Shown: positions 41,209-51,464 of the stretch, piece by piece
Numbering within the stretch: position 1 is the first letter of the stretch
Layout of the letters: each line of letters starts with the position of its first letter
Assembly (NCBI GenBank): GCA_034687125.1
Contig: JAQGBZ010000242.1
Location: forward strand, 33,238-97,237
Direction of reading: 5' to 3'
Source of the DNA: Neelides folsomi
Lineage: Eukaryota > Arthropoda > Collembola > Neelipleona > Neelidae
Length of the DNA: 64,000 nt
Notes under the pieces: model-generated
Seen by the model: only the letters and a program-made list of their open reading frames with translations
The model's database searches: none
Told to the model about the DNA's origin: nothing
Translations under genes and position numbers: made by a program

Positions 41209-41580
41209 TGATTATTTTAACTGATTCCATAGTTTAGGGCCAGAATATAGGAGAGATTTTTTACCAAAATTAGTTGATGGCGTGAATGACATGTTAATGT
41301 TGGATTTTCTTCTGATTTTATGATCATGTACATTTGAGGCGGTAGTAAAGTAATTTTTAAAATAATTTGGAGTGAATGAAGATATTTGAATTCTATACAT
41401 TATTGAAAGAATAGACTTTTTATAAAGGTTTTTCACATTCAGCCATCCAAGGGTATTTTTCATCTCAAATGAGATTCTTTCGAACTTATTTTTGTTTAAT
41501 AGTAAACGGGCTATTGATTTAAAATTATATGATACAGATTTTAGATATTTATCATCATAGATAATAATATAAGATTTTCT
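41209..41580 (-). mobile_element. Non-LTR retrotransposon fragment (3' end of reverse transcriptase ORF)
   Basis: The minus strand encodes a decayed C-terminal RT region. NTLGWLNVKNLYKKSILSIMY is followed by PNYFKNYF, HDHKIRRKSN and KKSLLYSGPKLWNQLK before a stop. The pattern L-x-W-L-x-V, a short Y-K/R-I helix, a HxxxTRxxxN-like box and the terminal GPKLWN are typical of the end of jockey/LINE-like reverse transcriptases. Only about 110 codons remain, and the catalytic palm is absent, so the copy is dead. Codons upstream in the same frame (near KNKFERISFE) extend the homology to about 41560. Confidence 0.65.
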
Positions 41581-42025
41581 AAATGAGTTAATAAATACTG
41601 ACTTTGAGATTAGTACTTAAAACGGATATGGATTTTTTTAACTGCCATAGTTTGACTCCGACATACACATGATAAAATTTGTATATTTAATCTTTATGCA
41701 GCTTACATATTTCTGTATATTACGCATTTTTAACTTATTAGGAAAGTGACAAAGTGACAAGTGACGAATATAAAGATAAATATGTATATTCGTACCTAGA
41801 AACGGAGATCATATCATTTGACATATTTGAAGAACAAATATCTATGATATCCATTATCAATATATTGTGATACGAGTAAGTGTACGTACGAAGGTACTGG
41901 TACATATAGAGTATATTTATTAGTCACATGAATTTCACATCACTCAAGATAGGTTGTTAGGTACTTCATGACATCATATGCAAATAACTTGATCACGACA
42001 GTGAGATCGCGAAACTTGATGGAAA

Positions 42026-42033
42026 TATAAAAG
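42026..42033 (+). promoter_or_regulatory. TATA box of the 77-aa secreted peptide gene
   Basis: TATAAAAG is followed about 190 nt later by the donor of a 5' UTR intron (42210-42319), which ends just before the start codon. Confidence 0.45.
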
Positions 42034-42322
42034 TTACGATCAACCGCGATTCATTCATTCATTCCACAAGGGTTCATCAGTGACAATCAAAAATACTCAA
42101 ACTCAAAGATTTTTTAAAGAAACTCGATTTGTTCAAGCATCCTTATTAACACGCTGAATACGCTGTGTATTTCTTTTTAAATATTAAAATTATTTGTGAA
42201 TATAGAAATGTAAGTAACGTTTGTTAAAATATTAAATTGTCAAGATTTTAAAATCTTCATGAAAATTTAATTTAATGTGTATTTAATCCATAATTAATTT
42301 TTATATTTTTGTTTAACAGAAA

Positions 42323-42556
42323 ATGAATTTCTCGAAATCAGTAGCCTTCTCCCTTTGTGTTTTGCTCTTTATTGCCGTTGTTTTTGAGAGCATTGGAAGC
42401 GCAGACGGCGCTCCTCGAAGGGCTCCTTATAATAAAAAGCCAGCCAGAGTTCGTTGTCCAAGTGGATCCAGAAGGGGACTTGATGGACTTTGCAAACCTT
42501 TGGCCCACAAGAAGAAACTTCTTCACAAACATCGATATACATTCATTGACTATTGA
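42323..42556 (+). CDS. Secreted basic peptide with a single CPxGxxRGxDGxC motif (77 aa)
   Basis: The coding part lies in one exon behind a 5' UTR intron (donor at 42210, acceptor TTTAACAG before 42320). A signal peptide (about residues 1-29, ending near GSADGA) precedes a mature chain of about 47 residues rich in Lys and Arg. Its only two cysteines sit in RCPSGSRRGLDGLC, which would form one loop. The chain ends in KKKLLHKHRYTFIDY. Short secreted peptides with C-P-x-G-x(2)-R-x(2)-D-G-x-C loops occur in arthropod haemolymph, saliva and venom; I cannot say which role applies here. It is the first of several small secreted peptide genes in this stretch. Confidence 0.75.
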   Translation: MNFSKSVAFSLCVLLFIAVVFESIGSADGAPRRAPYNKKPARVRCPSGSRRGLDGLCKPLAHKKKLLHKHRYTFIDY

Positions 42557-44305
42557 AAACTCCTCTTTCTGAATTAGGATAATGATGAGTTAAGAAGGAG
42601 TCACAATTGAATCTCAAATACATTTTGTATTTTTTATATAAAATTCACTCATTAAATATTTATTATATGTTTTATAATGTTCATATATTTAATTTACATA
42701 ATTGTTTTTGATATGGATTTTTATAAATTTAGATTCTTTTTCATAAAATATTCACGAACTGTGCGCCATAATTTATAAATTGCTCTTGAATGATCAAGAA
42801 GCCGAGAAATGTGTGAATATTTAATGTAAGTATTTTATATGTATTTTTTATGAAAACAAAGAAATCGTACTTTACATTTCAAGAAATCTGCGTAATAAAA
42901 TGTATCCGAGATTAAAATATTTGATTTTAAGATTAAATTTCACTAAAAATTACAAATTTATGGCATTCATAAAGTGTTTTAAACAAAACTGCACTTTGGC
43001 ACTTTCTGCTAACAAACATTAAGAATAATTCATAAAAGTTATTGTAAAGGACTGCAATTAAAGTAGGTAAATTTTTTCTCAGAACCATGTATACCTAAAG
43101 TATATACATAGTATTCTACATCCATATATTTATTTTACGGCTACTCGTTATTTTTTATGAAGCGTCGAAAACAGTTAGAGAGCTGTCATTGCAAAGCAAC
43201 GACGCGACATCATCTAACAATCCTAAAACATTAAACAATTTGAAAATTTCACAAAAAGCACAATTTCCCTAAAATCTTCACTATACAAATATTTTAAATG
43301 GTGATATTTAAAACATTCCATTAGAAAGTTTATGGACATGAATTTTGTATGGATAATTTAACAAATAATACAATATATATCTGTTTAACTTCACAATTTC
43401 AAATATAAAGGTAATTGTTTAAAGAGGTAATTAGTTTATTAGTGTTTAATATATTATTTTATTATGGATTTGTCAATACATAAATAATGTCCATTATTAA
43501 TGGACATAACATTCACATTTTTATATTAAATCTTTCATTTTATCGTTAATATTAAATATTTCACAATTTTCAAGAAAATTCCTTAATTCATTTTAGTTTG
43601 TAAATAATAGGTATTGTAGATTACATTTTATACTTTTAATGAATACTGGATGTACGTTATATTGGTACTACACAACTTGATTAATTTTGTTGCGTCTTAT
43701 GAATAACTGCTTAACTGCATTGTTCATCTGATTAAATTTATATAGGTATATTGGATTTTCAATATTGAAATTGTATAATTATAAGTATCTGTAGTATTTT
43801 TCTTAAACATAGATATGTTTTTGTATCAGTTTAGGCACCTTTGTGTCTGAGAAGTTTGAATGGTCTTTTGTTTTGAATAACATTTTCATATTTAATCAAT
43901 TACAAAATTACAATAAATATGCATTTCCACGTGCATTGCCATTTTGCCATATCCATCCGTATAACCATCATTTCACACAGGCTCAATACTTATAATAATT
44001 AATTCTTTACTTATGAGAATCTCCTTATTCCATTTATGCTTATTAGCGAATAAATTAGCGATAAATCTAAATAACCGTCAAACTTGGGTTAATAAATATT
44101 TATTCTTTTACAGGCTCAAACCTTCAACCCTAACTTCCATCTCTCCAACATAAAATCCTTCGTTCGAATGTATTAGTTATAATATGCTTTATTGATTACA
44201 AGTTTCAGTAAAAATAGCAAACACATTGTTAGTTATTCATAGTTTTTTTAAACATTTTCCAATGTATGAAAATGAGAAGATCATAAAAAGGACTATAAAG
44301 AAGCA
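42557..44305. other. Intergenic spacer with small inverted repeat
   Basis: AT-rich DNA without an exon. A perfect 21-bp dyad (ATGTCCATTA-T-TAATGGACAT) lies at 43487-43507. I see no other structure. Confidence 0.45.
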
Positions 44306-44560
44306 ATGCAAATTATGGGCCGTTTAGTAATTATAGCAAGTCTCATATTGATTCTCATTGACCTCGCCGTTGTGGGAAGAAGAATTTACAGGAAGCCGCC
44401 GAAAAGCAAATTTGAATTTATTCCTTACACAGCAAATAATCATAATCAACAATCATTTAGAAGAAATTATTATCAAAATACATATAATTACAATAGAATC
44501 TGCAGATATATTTATATACGTTATAGTTGCAATTTACGTTTTCCACAACAAAGTTATTAA
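44306..44560 (+). CDS. Small secreted Tyr/Asn/Arg-rich peptide (about 84 aa)
   Basis: A single open frame has a strong signal peptide (MGRLVIIASLILILIDLAVV; the start is either the first ATG at 44306 or the second, three codons later). The mature part begins GRRIYRKPPKSKFEF and is rich in Asn, Tyr and Arg (YYQNTYNYNR). Two cysteines occur near the C-terminus. There is no recognised family. The signal peptide and the location among other peptide genes favour a real gene, but low complexity and AT-rich codons leave doubt. Confidence 0.5.
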   Translation: MQIMGRLVIIASLILILIDLAVVGRRIYRKPPKSKFEFIPYTANNHNQQSFRRNYYQNTYNYNRICRYIYIRYSCNLRFPQQSY

Positions 44561-44748
44561 AAATGAATGATAAAAAATAAAACAAAAATGTAATTCATCA
44601 AACATATTGAAATTATGTCAAAACTGTATTAATTAAATATTGAATTGTTTACGGAATCCTAAATGTTTTAAATAAATATATTCAAAGAGGCAATCAAATC
44701 AATATGATAATTTATTAACTAATGATAATTTAGCGGAAAAAATTCTCA

Positions 44749-44801
44749 AAGTCAGTCTTATTAAGCCGGAAAATTAATTTCCGGCTTAATAAGACTGACT
44801 T
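44749..44801. repeat. Perfect 24-bp inverted repeat with 5-bp loop
   Basis: The arms 44749-44772 and 44778-44801 are exact reverse complements, with the spacer ATTAA. Each arm contains the GC-bearing block TTAAGCCGG within AT-rich surroundings. No coding sequence overlaps it. It could form a stable cruciform or RNA hairpin. It may be a MITE remnant or a processed small-RNA precursor; no further terminal-repeat structure is visible. Confidence 0.85.
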
Positions 44802-45053
44802 ATGTAGAGATAGTGATAGTAATACTATGTATAATATAAATACTCAAATTTTCTATTACACAAAATTATTATACTGACTTAATGCATATGAAATATTCGA
44901 ATATTTATTATAAAGGATCTACCATATAATGTAACTACCATAATGTAACCACTAATACTTTATTAAATCAATTATTCTTGTAAACGAATTGTTAAAACGA
45001 ATGCAAACTTGGGAGAGGAAATCGTTATATGTAAAAACTACAATCAAGTTGAG

Positions 45054-45182
45054 TATAAAAGAAAGATGAACTCCATGGGTGACATAATTAACTTATTGAA
45101 AAGAGAATTGGAGCATAAAGGTAACTTAAAATAGGATTTTTTATAAATTAACTGACAATAGGATTTTATTTTTTAATCACAG
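45054..45182 (+). promoter_or_regulatory. TATA box and 5' UTR intron of the 55-aa peptide gene
   Basis: TATAAAAG at 45054-45061 precedes a short 5' UTR exon that ends at a donor (AAAG|GTAACTT, about 45120). The acceptor TTAATCACAG ends near 45182, 18 nt before the start codon. The layout is the same as in the 42-kb peptide gene. Confidence 0.5.
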
Positions 45183-45200
45183 ATTTACGATTAATTAGAA

Positions 45201-45368
45201 ATGGCGAGCCACCGAGTGTTGTCATACTATTTCATGCTCATTCTGATCGCGTTTATTCTTTTGGGGTTGAACGATTTCTCTGACGGATTCAAATACAAGT
45301 ATTTTCACGAAAAGAAATTATACTTCAAACGCTTATTTTGTTATAAATTTCATTTTAAACATTGTTGA
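45201..45368 (+). CDS. Very small secreted or membrane-anchored peptide (55 aa)
   Basis: An open frame of 55 codons follows a 5' UTR intron. Residues 8-23 are strongly hydrophobic (YYFMLILIAFILLGLN), a signal peptide or anchor. The rest is basic and aromatic (FKYKYFHEKKLYFKR) with two cysteines near the end (CYKFHFKHC). The upstream TATA box and 5' intron copy the architecture of the 42-kb peptide. I know no family for it. Confidence 0.55.
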   Translation: MASHRVLSYYFMLILIAFILLGLNDFSDGFKYKYFHEKKLYFKRLFCYKFHFKHC

Positions 45369-45676
45369 AATTAATAAAAATGTAATCTTTTAATTATCGT
45401 TTATGAAGAAATTATTTATTTTAGCAATGATATTTACCATATTATCCGACAAATAAAAGAACATTTTAAAAATTTCAAAATTATTTGATATGTAGTATAT
45501 GTTCAAAACCATATTTTTTATAAAAAAGCATTTAGTTATGGAATGGAAAATAAATTTTAATCGTATTGCAACGAATATTTATTACTTGCTACCAAAAGGC
45601 CAACCATTACTAAATTGAAGCAACTATTCCAATATTCAAAAATTTATAATAATTAGATCGTATTTTAACATAATTT

Positions 45677-46247
45677 TTAACTTGTAATAATCTTTTCTAG
45701 AAGTGATTTATTTTTTGGGTCCATACATCTGTATCCTCTTTTCTTATTACCTTCTCGGCAAACCATATTGCCACAACATAGCTTAGCTTTTGATTTTGCA
45801 GTTGTTGTTTTAGACGTGGATGATCCTGATGTGGAAGCAGTTGTTGTCGTCGATCCAGTTGTTGAACCAGTTGATCCCGTTGATCCAGTTGTTGTTGAAG
45901 TTGTACTTGTAGGTGTCGTTGATGATGTTGATGACGTGGTTGCTGTGGTTGTCACGGCATTTTGATCGCACCTCTGTCCTCTTCTAATGCAATTTTTACT
46001 ACACTGGATAAGAAGTTAAATTTAAATTAAATACAATCAAAATAATCAGAAAATTTGTATACCAATCAATAGCTTTTAAATAAGTTTGTATATATGTATA
46101 ATGAGTTTGAGAAAATATATTTTTTTATAAGGGAATTTAAAAAAACAATTTTTGATAGAATTATACTTTTATTATATTAATTTCAGGTGAGGCATTAATC
46201 CAAACTGCATTTAAAATTAATAATAATGTGATAAGTTTCAAAAACAT
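45677..46247 (-). CDS. Secreted cystine-knot-like protein with a Thr/Ser-rich loop insertion (135 aa)
   Basis: Two minus-strand exons join in phase: 46167-46247 and 45677-46003. The first encodes a signal peptide and short propeptide (27 codons). The second starts with C-x3-C-x6-C, continues with 63 residues that are mostly Thr, Ser and Gly (repeats of TGSTGS and STT), then returns to CC-x4-C-x10-C and a basic tail. Without the insert, the spacing C-x6-C...CC-x4-C-x10-C is the standard inhibitor-cystine-knot framework, plus one extra N-terminal cysteine. The insert sits exactly in the loop between the second knot cysteine and the CC pair. It should be heavily O-glycosylated. This may be a mucin-like adhesive, a defence peptide or a toxin-like knottin; nothing in the sequence decides. 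The compact knottin at 51.5 kb has the same framework without the insert. Confidence 0.72.
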
Positions 46248-47757
46248 CACAATTTTAATCTTGAAATTAACAATTTGTTATTTTAATAATTTTTGTTTAG
46301 GTTTTTAATGAAATGAAATAATACAAGATATACTCGTGGTTATTTCTTTAAAATTGGAATAGTTATTAAGTAGAATAAATATAACTTCATTTTATAATTT
46401 TTTTATCAACATGTTTTCTAAAGAACCAAAAATTTGTTTCGATTGTTGGTGATTTATTACATTATTGTATTTATTTTAAATACAATAATGTAATAAAATT
46501 ATTACTACGCAAAATTATTATATGGTATATAGCATAAAATTGAATTTTTTCCTTATTTTTATCATTTTATTTTGAACTTTTGATATTATTTTTAACAATT
46601 AAACACAATAAAAAATTTCAATTTCTAGCATTCATCAGGTTGTAAATACATAGCATAGATAGAATACGTAGTTGTTCAAAGTCTTCGGAGGAAAATACGT
46701 ATAATATTTTGACCAAAAAGCTGATTAAATAATGTCATTTAAAGATTATTTGTCCAACTTAAATTTATTTATGTTTTCACAAAAATACAAAAACTACAAC
46801 AATTACCATTAAACAAATATAATAGAATTTAGCGTGCTATTACTTATTAATAGTATTATACTATGGTATATAGCTATGTATTATAGGTATTTCCTGTAAT
46901 ATTTATATTCGTTATATTAGAATTAGAAAATTCAATTTGAATACAAATAGCTTTTCAAATGCTAGCCTTAATTGACAGTGGCAGAAAGATCGAGCCTCAG
47001 ATCTGAACATTGAACATGTATGTATTTAAATATGCTGATCAACACAAAGGCATAATAATTTGAAAATTTTTCATTGCGTGCGAACTGGGTTTGCCATCGA
47101 AAATTTGATAACAAACCTCCACTTATAGATTTTCTCGACACCCTATTTTAATTATTCATGTTGGAATTTGGAATTATGTTGATAAAAAGCCCAATAAATA
47201 AATATCTCCAATCAATTACTTATTGTTAGCTATGTTATGAAATTGAAAACTTGAAACTACTAGGTACCCCCATATTGTATAATATATACGATTAGAAATG
47301 AATAGATTACACTCAAACTCCATAAAAGCATAATTTACTATGCTTAACTGCACTTAACATTGTTGATTAACATGTAACTTCAATATGAGTTTTAAATTAT
47401 TTTTCATATTTAAGCTCTTATGGGGTAGTTAAATAAATGGATTAATATTGGTAAGATATTGCATAGTAATAAGAATACATGACAATATGTATAAGAGTAG
47501 TATATCATATCATATATATCCTTATCTGATTGGTGATAAGAACGAAATAATAAATCGATTTGTAGAATTGTCAATAATAAACTTTTTGATCTTGGTAAAC
47601 AGTTTAATCTATCCAAATATAATCTACTTTAACTAATTGAAGTTCAATGCTTAATTTTTTCATACTTATGTATTTTAATAGCTTCGACCAGACCTTCAAA
47701 TATTAACTGGTAACTCATTCCATCAGCCATATCGATTTTTGTATTTATTTATTAACA
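46248..47757. other. Intergenic spacer
   Basis: AT-rich, about 1.5 kb, with no exon. It contains the 21-bp inverted repeat listed separately and should hold the promoters of the divergent knot-like (-) and EGF-like (+) genes. Confidence 0.45.
46453..46497. repeat. Perfect 21-bp inverted repeat with 3-bp loop
   Basis: Arms 46453-46473 and 46477-46497 are exact reverse complements separated by TTT. They are AT-rich (TATTACATTATTGTATTT), so chance is less remote than for the 44.7-kb dyad. It lies 200 bp upstream of the knot-like gene's start codon, in its promoter region. Confidence 0.8.
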
Positions 47758-49305
47758 ATGAAATATTTTAATATTCGAATATATATTTTATTACTTTTAC
47801 TATCGATTTCTTGTGCTAAAAAAGACATTTCTGTTTGCGAGACTGATAATGATTGTACTGAAAAACTTGGTCTTAGAAATACTTATTGCACTGGAATGAA
47901 AGTTTGTCAATGTCAACCTGATTTTTATTTAAATCATGATTCTGGTCACTGTGCTTTACTTCATCAGCAACTCAACGGTCCTTGCACTGAAGACGTCCAT
48001 TGTTCAAAATACATTGAAAATAGTAGGTGCAACAATCAGAGATGTGAATGTTCTTATGGCTATGTTGGAAATCAAGACCATGTTCACAGACTATGTTCAC
48101 AGACTATTGGAGCAATATGCCAAAGTTCAAACGATTGTCAATGGGGTTACGGACTCGAATGCAATTTAACAGATAAAATTTGCGAATGCCCCCAAGGTCA
48201 ATTTTATTCAACTACGCGCGGTTGTTACGAATTACCTCAAATTATTGGCCAATCATGCGCAATCGACTCTAATTGTCAATCTTTAATTGCCAATTCAATC
48301 TGCAAGAAATATGACAGAGGAATGGGAACATGTAAATGTGCCGAAGATTACATGGTTTCAAAAGACTTGCGCAGATGCTTTAAACTAAATGAAGTTCAAT
48401 GCAGAGGGGATCATGGAATCTGCGCAGAAGTGGATTTCTTAGCTGTTTGTGGCACAGGAGGTTGCCGATGTGGTGATGACGCCTTTTTTAACCAGGAAAT
48501 TTCAAAATGCTCACAGAAACCTCGGCAAGTTAAAATTGGCGTTTGTCAAGAAGACTCAAATTGTCAAAATATTCCAAATTCTTTTTGTGACAATGATCCA
48601 AAAGAGGGCGATAATAATTGTAAATGCAATTCAAATTATGTTACAAGCCCGGGAAATTTTAATTGCGAATTTGCAAATGGTAAATTGTGTAATGTAACAA
48701 GCACATGCTCACAAATCACTACTAATCTTGTTTGCGGCAATGAAGGAACATGTGAATGTGAAGATGGATATTTTTTTAGTCAAAGATTTAACCGATGCGA
48801 AAATTTGAACGGAGAAGACAAATATTGTGAAGAAGATATTCACTGTTCGAGTTTCGATAATTCTGAATGTAAAACGTTTTTTAGCAGCGATGGTGAAACT
48901 CCTAAAATGAAAAAAAAATGTTCTTGTAAGGAAGGCTTTCAGTCAGTGTATGACGACTCGATGAATGAAATTTGCGTTGATACTTTTGGACAATGTGAGA
49001 ATTCGAATGATTGTTCAGTAGAACATACAAAATGCTTCTTTGACAAAAATCAAACTAGAAGATATTGCACATGTGACTCAAAGAGAGCGGTTGAATTTGA
49101 CAATAAAGAGAACAATTTCTTTTGTCAACTCCCAATGTTTAAACAATGCGACAAAATAAATTATCCTCAATATTGCGCTGATCATGTACAAAATAGCCAT
49201 TGTAAAGAATTTGGAACTATTTCGATTTGCATTTGTGACGAAGAAAACGGTTATTCTTACGATTCCGTTTCAGTAACTTGTAGCAAAACTTTGAGTGTGG
49301 AATAA
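47758..49305 (+). CDS. Secreted EGF/EB-module repeat protein, intronless (515 aa)
   Basis: A single uninterrupted reading frame has a signal peptide (MKYFNIRIYILLLLLSISCA). The rest is a run of about nine cysteine-rich modules of 45-55 residues, each of the form C-x(4,6)-C...C-x-C-x(2)-G-[YF], for example CETDNDC, VCQCQPDFYL and RCECSYGYVG. The modules end with a short acidic tail (TLSVE) and no membrane segment or GPI signal. The spacing fits EB/EGF-like modules found in nematode and arthropod extracellular proteins. The role could be adhesion, scavenger-type recognition or a cuticle or salivary component; no calcium-binding EGF signature is clear. The lack of introns over 1.5 kb is unusual beside genes split every 100-200 nt and may point to a retrocopied origin. 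AATAAA follows the stop at about 49330. Confidence 0.85.
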   Translation: MKYFNIRIYILLLLLSISCAKKDISVCETDNDCTEKLGLRNTYCTGMKVCQCQPDFYLNHDSGHCALLHQQLNGPCTEDVHCSKYIENSRCNNQRCECSYGYVGNQDHVHRLCSQTIGAICQSSNDCQWGYGLECNLTDKICECPQGQFYSTTRGCYELPQIIGQSCAIDSNCQSLIANSICKKYDRGMGTCKCAEDYMVSKDLRRCFKLNEVQCRGDHGICAEVDFLAVCGTGGCRCGDDAFFNQEISKCSQKPRQVKIGVCQEDSNCQNIPNSFCDNDPKEGDNNCKCNSNYVTSPGNFNCEFANGKLCNVTSTCSQITTNLVCGNEGTCECEDGYFFSQRFNRCENLNGEDKYCEEDIHCSSFDNSECKTFFSSDGETPKMKKKCSCKEGFQSVYDDSMNEICVDTFGQCENSNDCSVEHTKCFFDKNQTRRYCTCDSKRAVEFDNKENNFFCQLPMFKQCDKINYPQYCADHVQNSHCKEFGTISICICDEENGYSYDSVSVTCSKTLSVE

Positions 49306-49430
49306 TTGTATCATTTGAATATAATTCGATAATAAATAATTCACATATTCGTATTTTTATGCATTTTCTTTATTAAATAATTTTTTTTAAATATTTTAAA
49401 ATATTTTGGTAGAATATTTTTTAATTAATT

Positions 49431-50836
49431 TTAAATTCTGCTGATTGTAGTGATATAAGAAACATTAACATTGTAGTAAGGCTTGAAATTACCTTAATTT
49501 AATATAAGTTAAAATCTGTGAAATTGATTTTATTATTTTAATAAATATTAAATTATTTATTGAATAATGTGCATACCCCAATTATAAGTTTTTTGTTAAT
49601 GAGAATAAAGTGAAATCCGGTTAAGATAAACTCATACTCAATCATACTTTCCAGCCCAATATTGTTTGGCATCTAGGTATTAAATATTTTTTGTTTGTGA
49701 ATTCAAAAAAATTGCTTTCACCATTAAATCTTCACATTGTTATTTACATAATAGGTAGTAAACACTGTTTATTTCTTACGTGAGTATCAAAACTAAAACT
49801 ATTTGTTATTTCAAACTTCAAAAGAGTAAATTTTAAACTTTGAACAATTGAACTCGTCTGAAAAAGAATGCATATCAAACATTTTTATATTATAGAATTA
49901 TAGTGTATCTAGGTATATATATATTAACATTGTAGTTACTTTCTTATTCAAATCTGATCCAATTTTTAGCAGTGTCGCCAACAATATTAATGAGTAATTA
50001 ATTTGGTAAATGCCAATTTGCTGTCCAGAAATAAAACATTGTAAAAGGAAGAGAAATTCTGCAGTAGTACTACCAAGTTGAAAAGGAATAATGCAACCAA
50101 AAATTCCATTAAAAGCTTTAAAATTTCTTTTAATTTTAAGAAAATCTTTAAAATCAATTTGTATCTTTTCTTCGTTGTTGTTCAACTGTAAACTAATTTT
50201 ATCAAAATAAGATCTTAATATTTTTAATAAGTTTTTACATAAAGTTAATTCAAGTAAAAGGAGAAAAAGCATCTCTATATTCACATAAAAATCTGAGTAT
50301 CCCCATACATATGGTATAAGGTATTGTGCGTATGAAGAATATACTTTTCCATTAAAAGGTTTATAAATATAAGGAACTGTGTATTTTATATAAGTGTAAA
50401 CGTATTTCATTAAAGATATAATTGATAATAATATAGTAGTAAAAATTTGAAAGTGACTGACAGAATTTAAATGCAAATTGTCGTTGAAATATTCAACGTC
50501 TTTTATGAGAATTATAATTCTATTCGCGTAAATAAGTACAAGAAAACGAAAGGATATGTCGCAAATACCGCAAAATAAATTGTAACTCAAACTTGTAATT
50601 ATATTTGATAAAAGCAAAGTTTCGAAAGCAAGTACGGTTAAAAAATCGCTAAAATTTATTATTTGAAAGATAACTATAAAAAAGGTATAGAAAGTTTTAC
50701 AGGTTTTCCACTCAAATTTGAATTTTTTTGATTTGATCAAACGTGCTTGAGAAGGAAATATCCCAAAGATCCAAAATATAGAAATAATTATTTGTAAAAA
50801 TCTATTATTGTTATTATTATTATTATTCTTAAGCAT
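49431..50836 (-). CDS. Gustatory-receptor-like seven-TM protein A (347 aa)
   Basis: Three minus-strand exons join in phase: 49940-50836, 49577-49672 and 49431-49481. The first exon starts with a run of eight Asn (trinucleotide repeat) and then carries six hydrophobic segments. The second starts with ATG after the acceptor and contains TGFHFILINKKLIIG, aligned with WGFFVIDRTLFAG of the neighbouring receptor. The last exon ends in SYITTISRI, aligned with SYIVILFQI. The canonical Gln of the gustatory-receptor TYhhhhhQF motif is therefore lost. Intron positions and phase match receptors B and C. The second exon is 96 nt, against 159 nt in the others. It is either a diverged, fast-evolving receptor or an early pseudogene with an open frame. 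It is inverted relative to B and C. Confidence 0.72.
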
Positions 50837-51411
50837 ATTTCAATGCAATTAAGTGTAAAAATTATGTTCAGCTATAGTCCTAAATGTCTATTACCTGTAG
50901 TTTATAGAAAGACAATTACAGTCATTTATTAGAATTAACAATTTCAATATTTTAAATTGAATTTCAATATGAATTATCAATATTTATTCGGCAATGAATG
51001 TTATTGATCATCTCAATCAATGTTGACCAACGGCCAATAATAAATTTCGTATGTATATGCGATTAGGGAAATTGCGCCAGGATATTAAGTGTGTTAATCC
51101 TAATATAAATTCGATACAGATATTTTAATAGTTTTTAAATCCAACTTACTTCCTACAAACTTCAAATGCGCAGTTATTCACAATCGTTCAGGCTTTAAAT
51201 TTAATACACACGATATAACCAATTACTATTTTATCGACTTTAAAAGATCAATATTAGCACTAAATAAGTAAGTAGGTATATTACATTGTACCTAGATATA
51301 ATGTTGAATGTAAAGAATGAAATTTTTGTTAAAAATCACAAATATATCGCAAAATAAGGTTTTCAAATATAACTTATAAATCAACAATTTAAATCCTTTA
51401 TCAATATTTCA
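50837..51411. other. Intergenic spacer
   Basis: AT-rich DNA between the divergent receptor A and the knottin gene. No exon is seen. It should hold both promoters. Confidence 0.45.
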
Positions 51412-51424
51412 TTTTCATATAAAA
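51412..51424 (+). promoter_or_regulatory. Possible TATA box of the knottin gene
   Basis: A CATATAAAAAAG element occurs about 50 bp before the start codon. A second TATAAAAT lies at about 51448 but is too close to the ATG to be the main box. Confidence 0.35.
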
Positions 51425-51464
51425 AAGTTCGTAATAAGATCCGTTAGTATAAAATAAAATTACA

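Noticed and set aside
45768..45965. Plus-strand frame rich in Val/Asp (VVVDPVVEPVDP)
   Set aside because: It is the complement of the Thr/Ser repeat of the knot-like protein, which has a signal peptide and cysteine framework on the minus strand.
47410..47636. Overlapping frames upstream of the EGF-like gene
   Set aside because: Low-complexity AT-driven frames with no motif on either strand.
49898..49939. Read-through C-terminus of receptor A (VTTMLIYIYLDTL)
   Set aside because: The donor AAA|GTAACT followed by two downstream exons reproduces the receptor B/C exon structure; the read-through is intronic.
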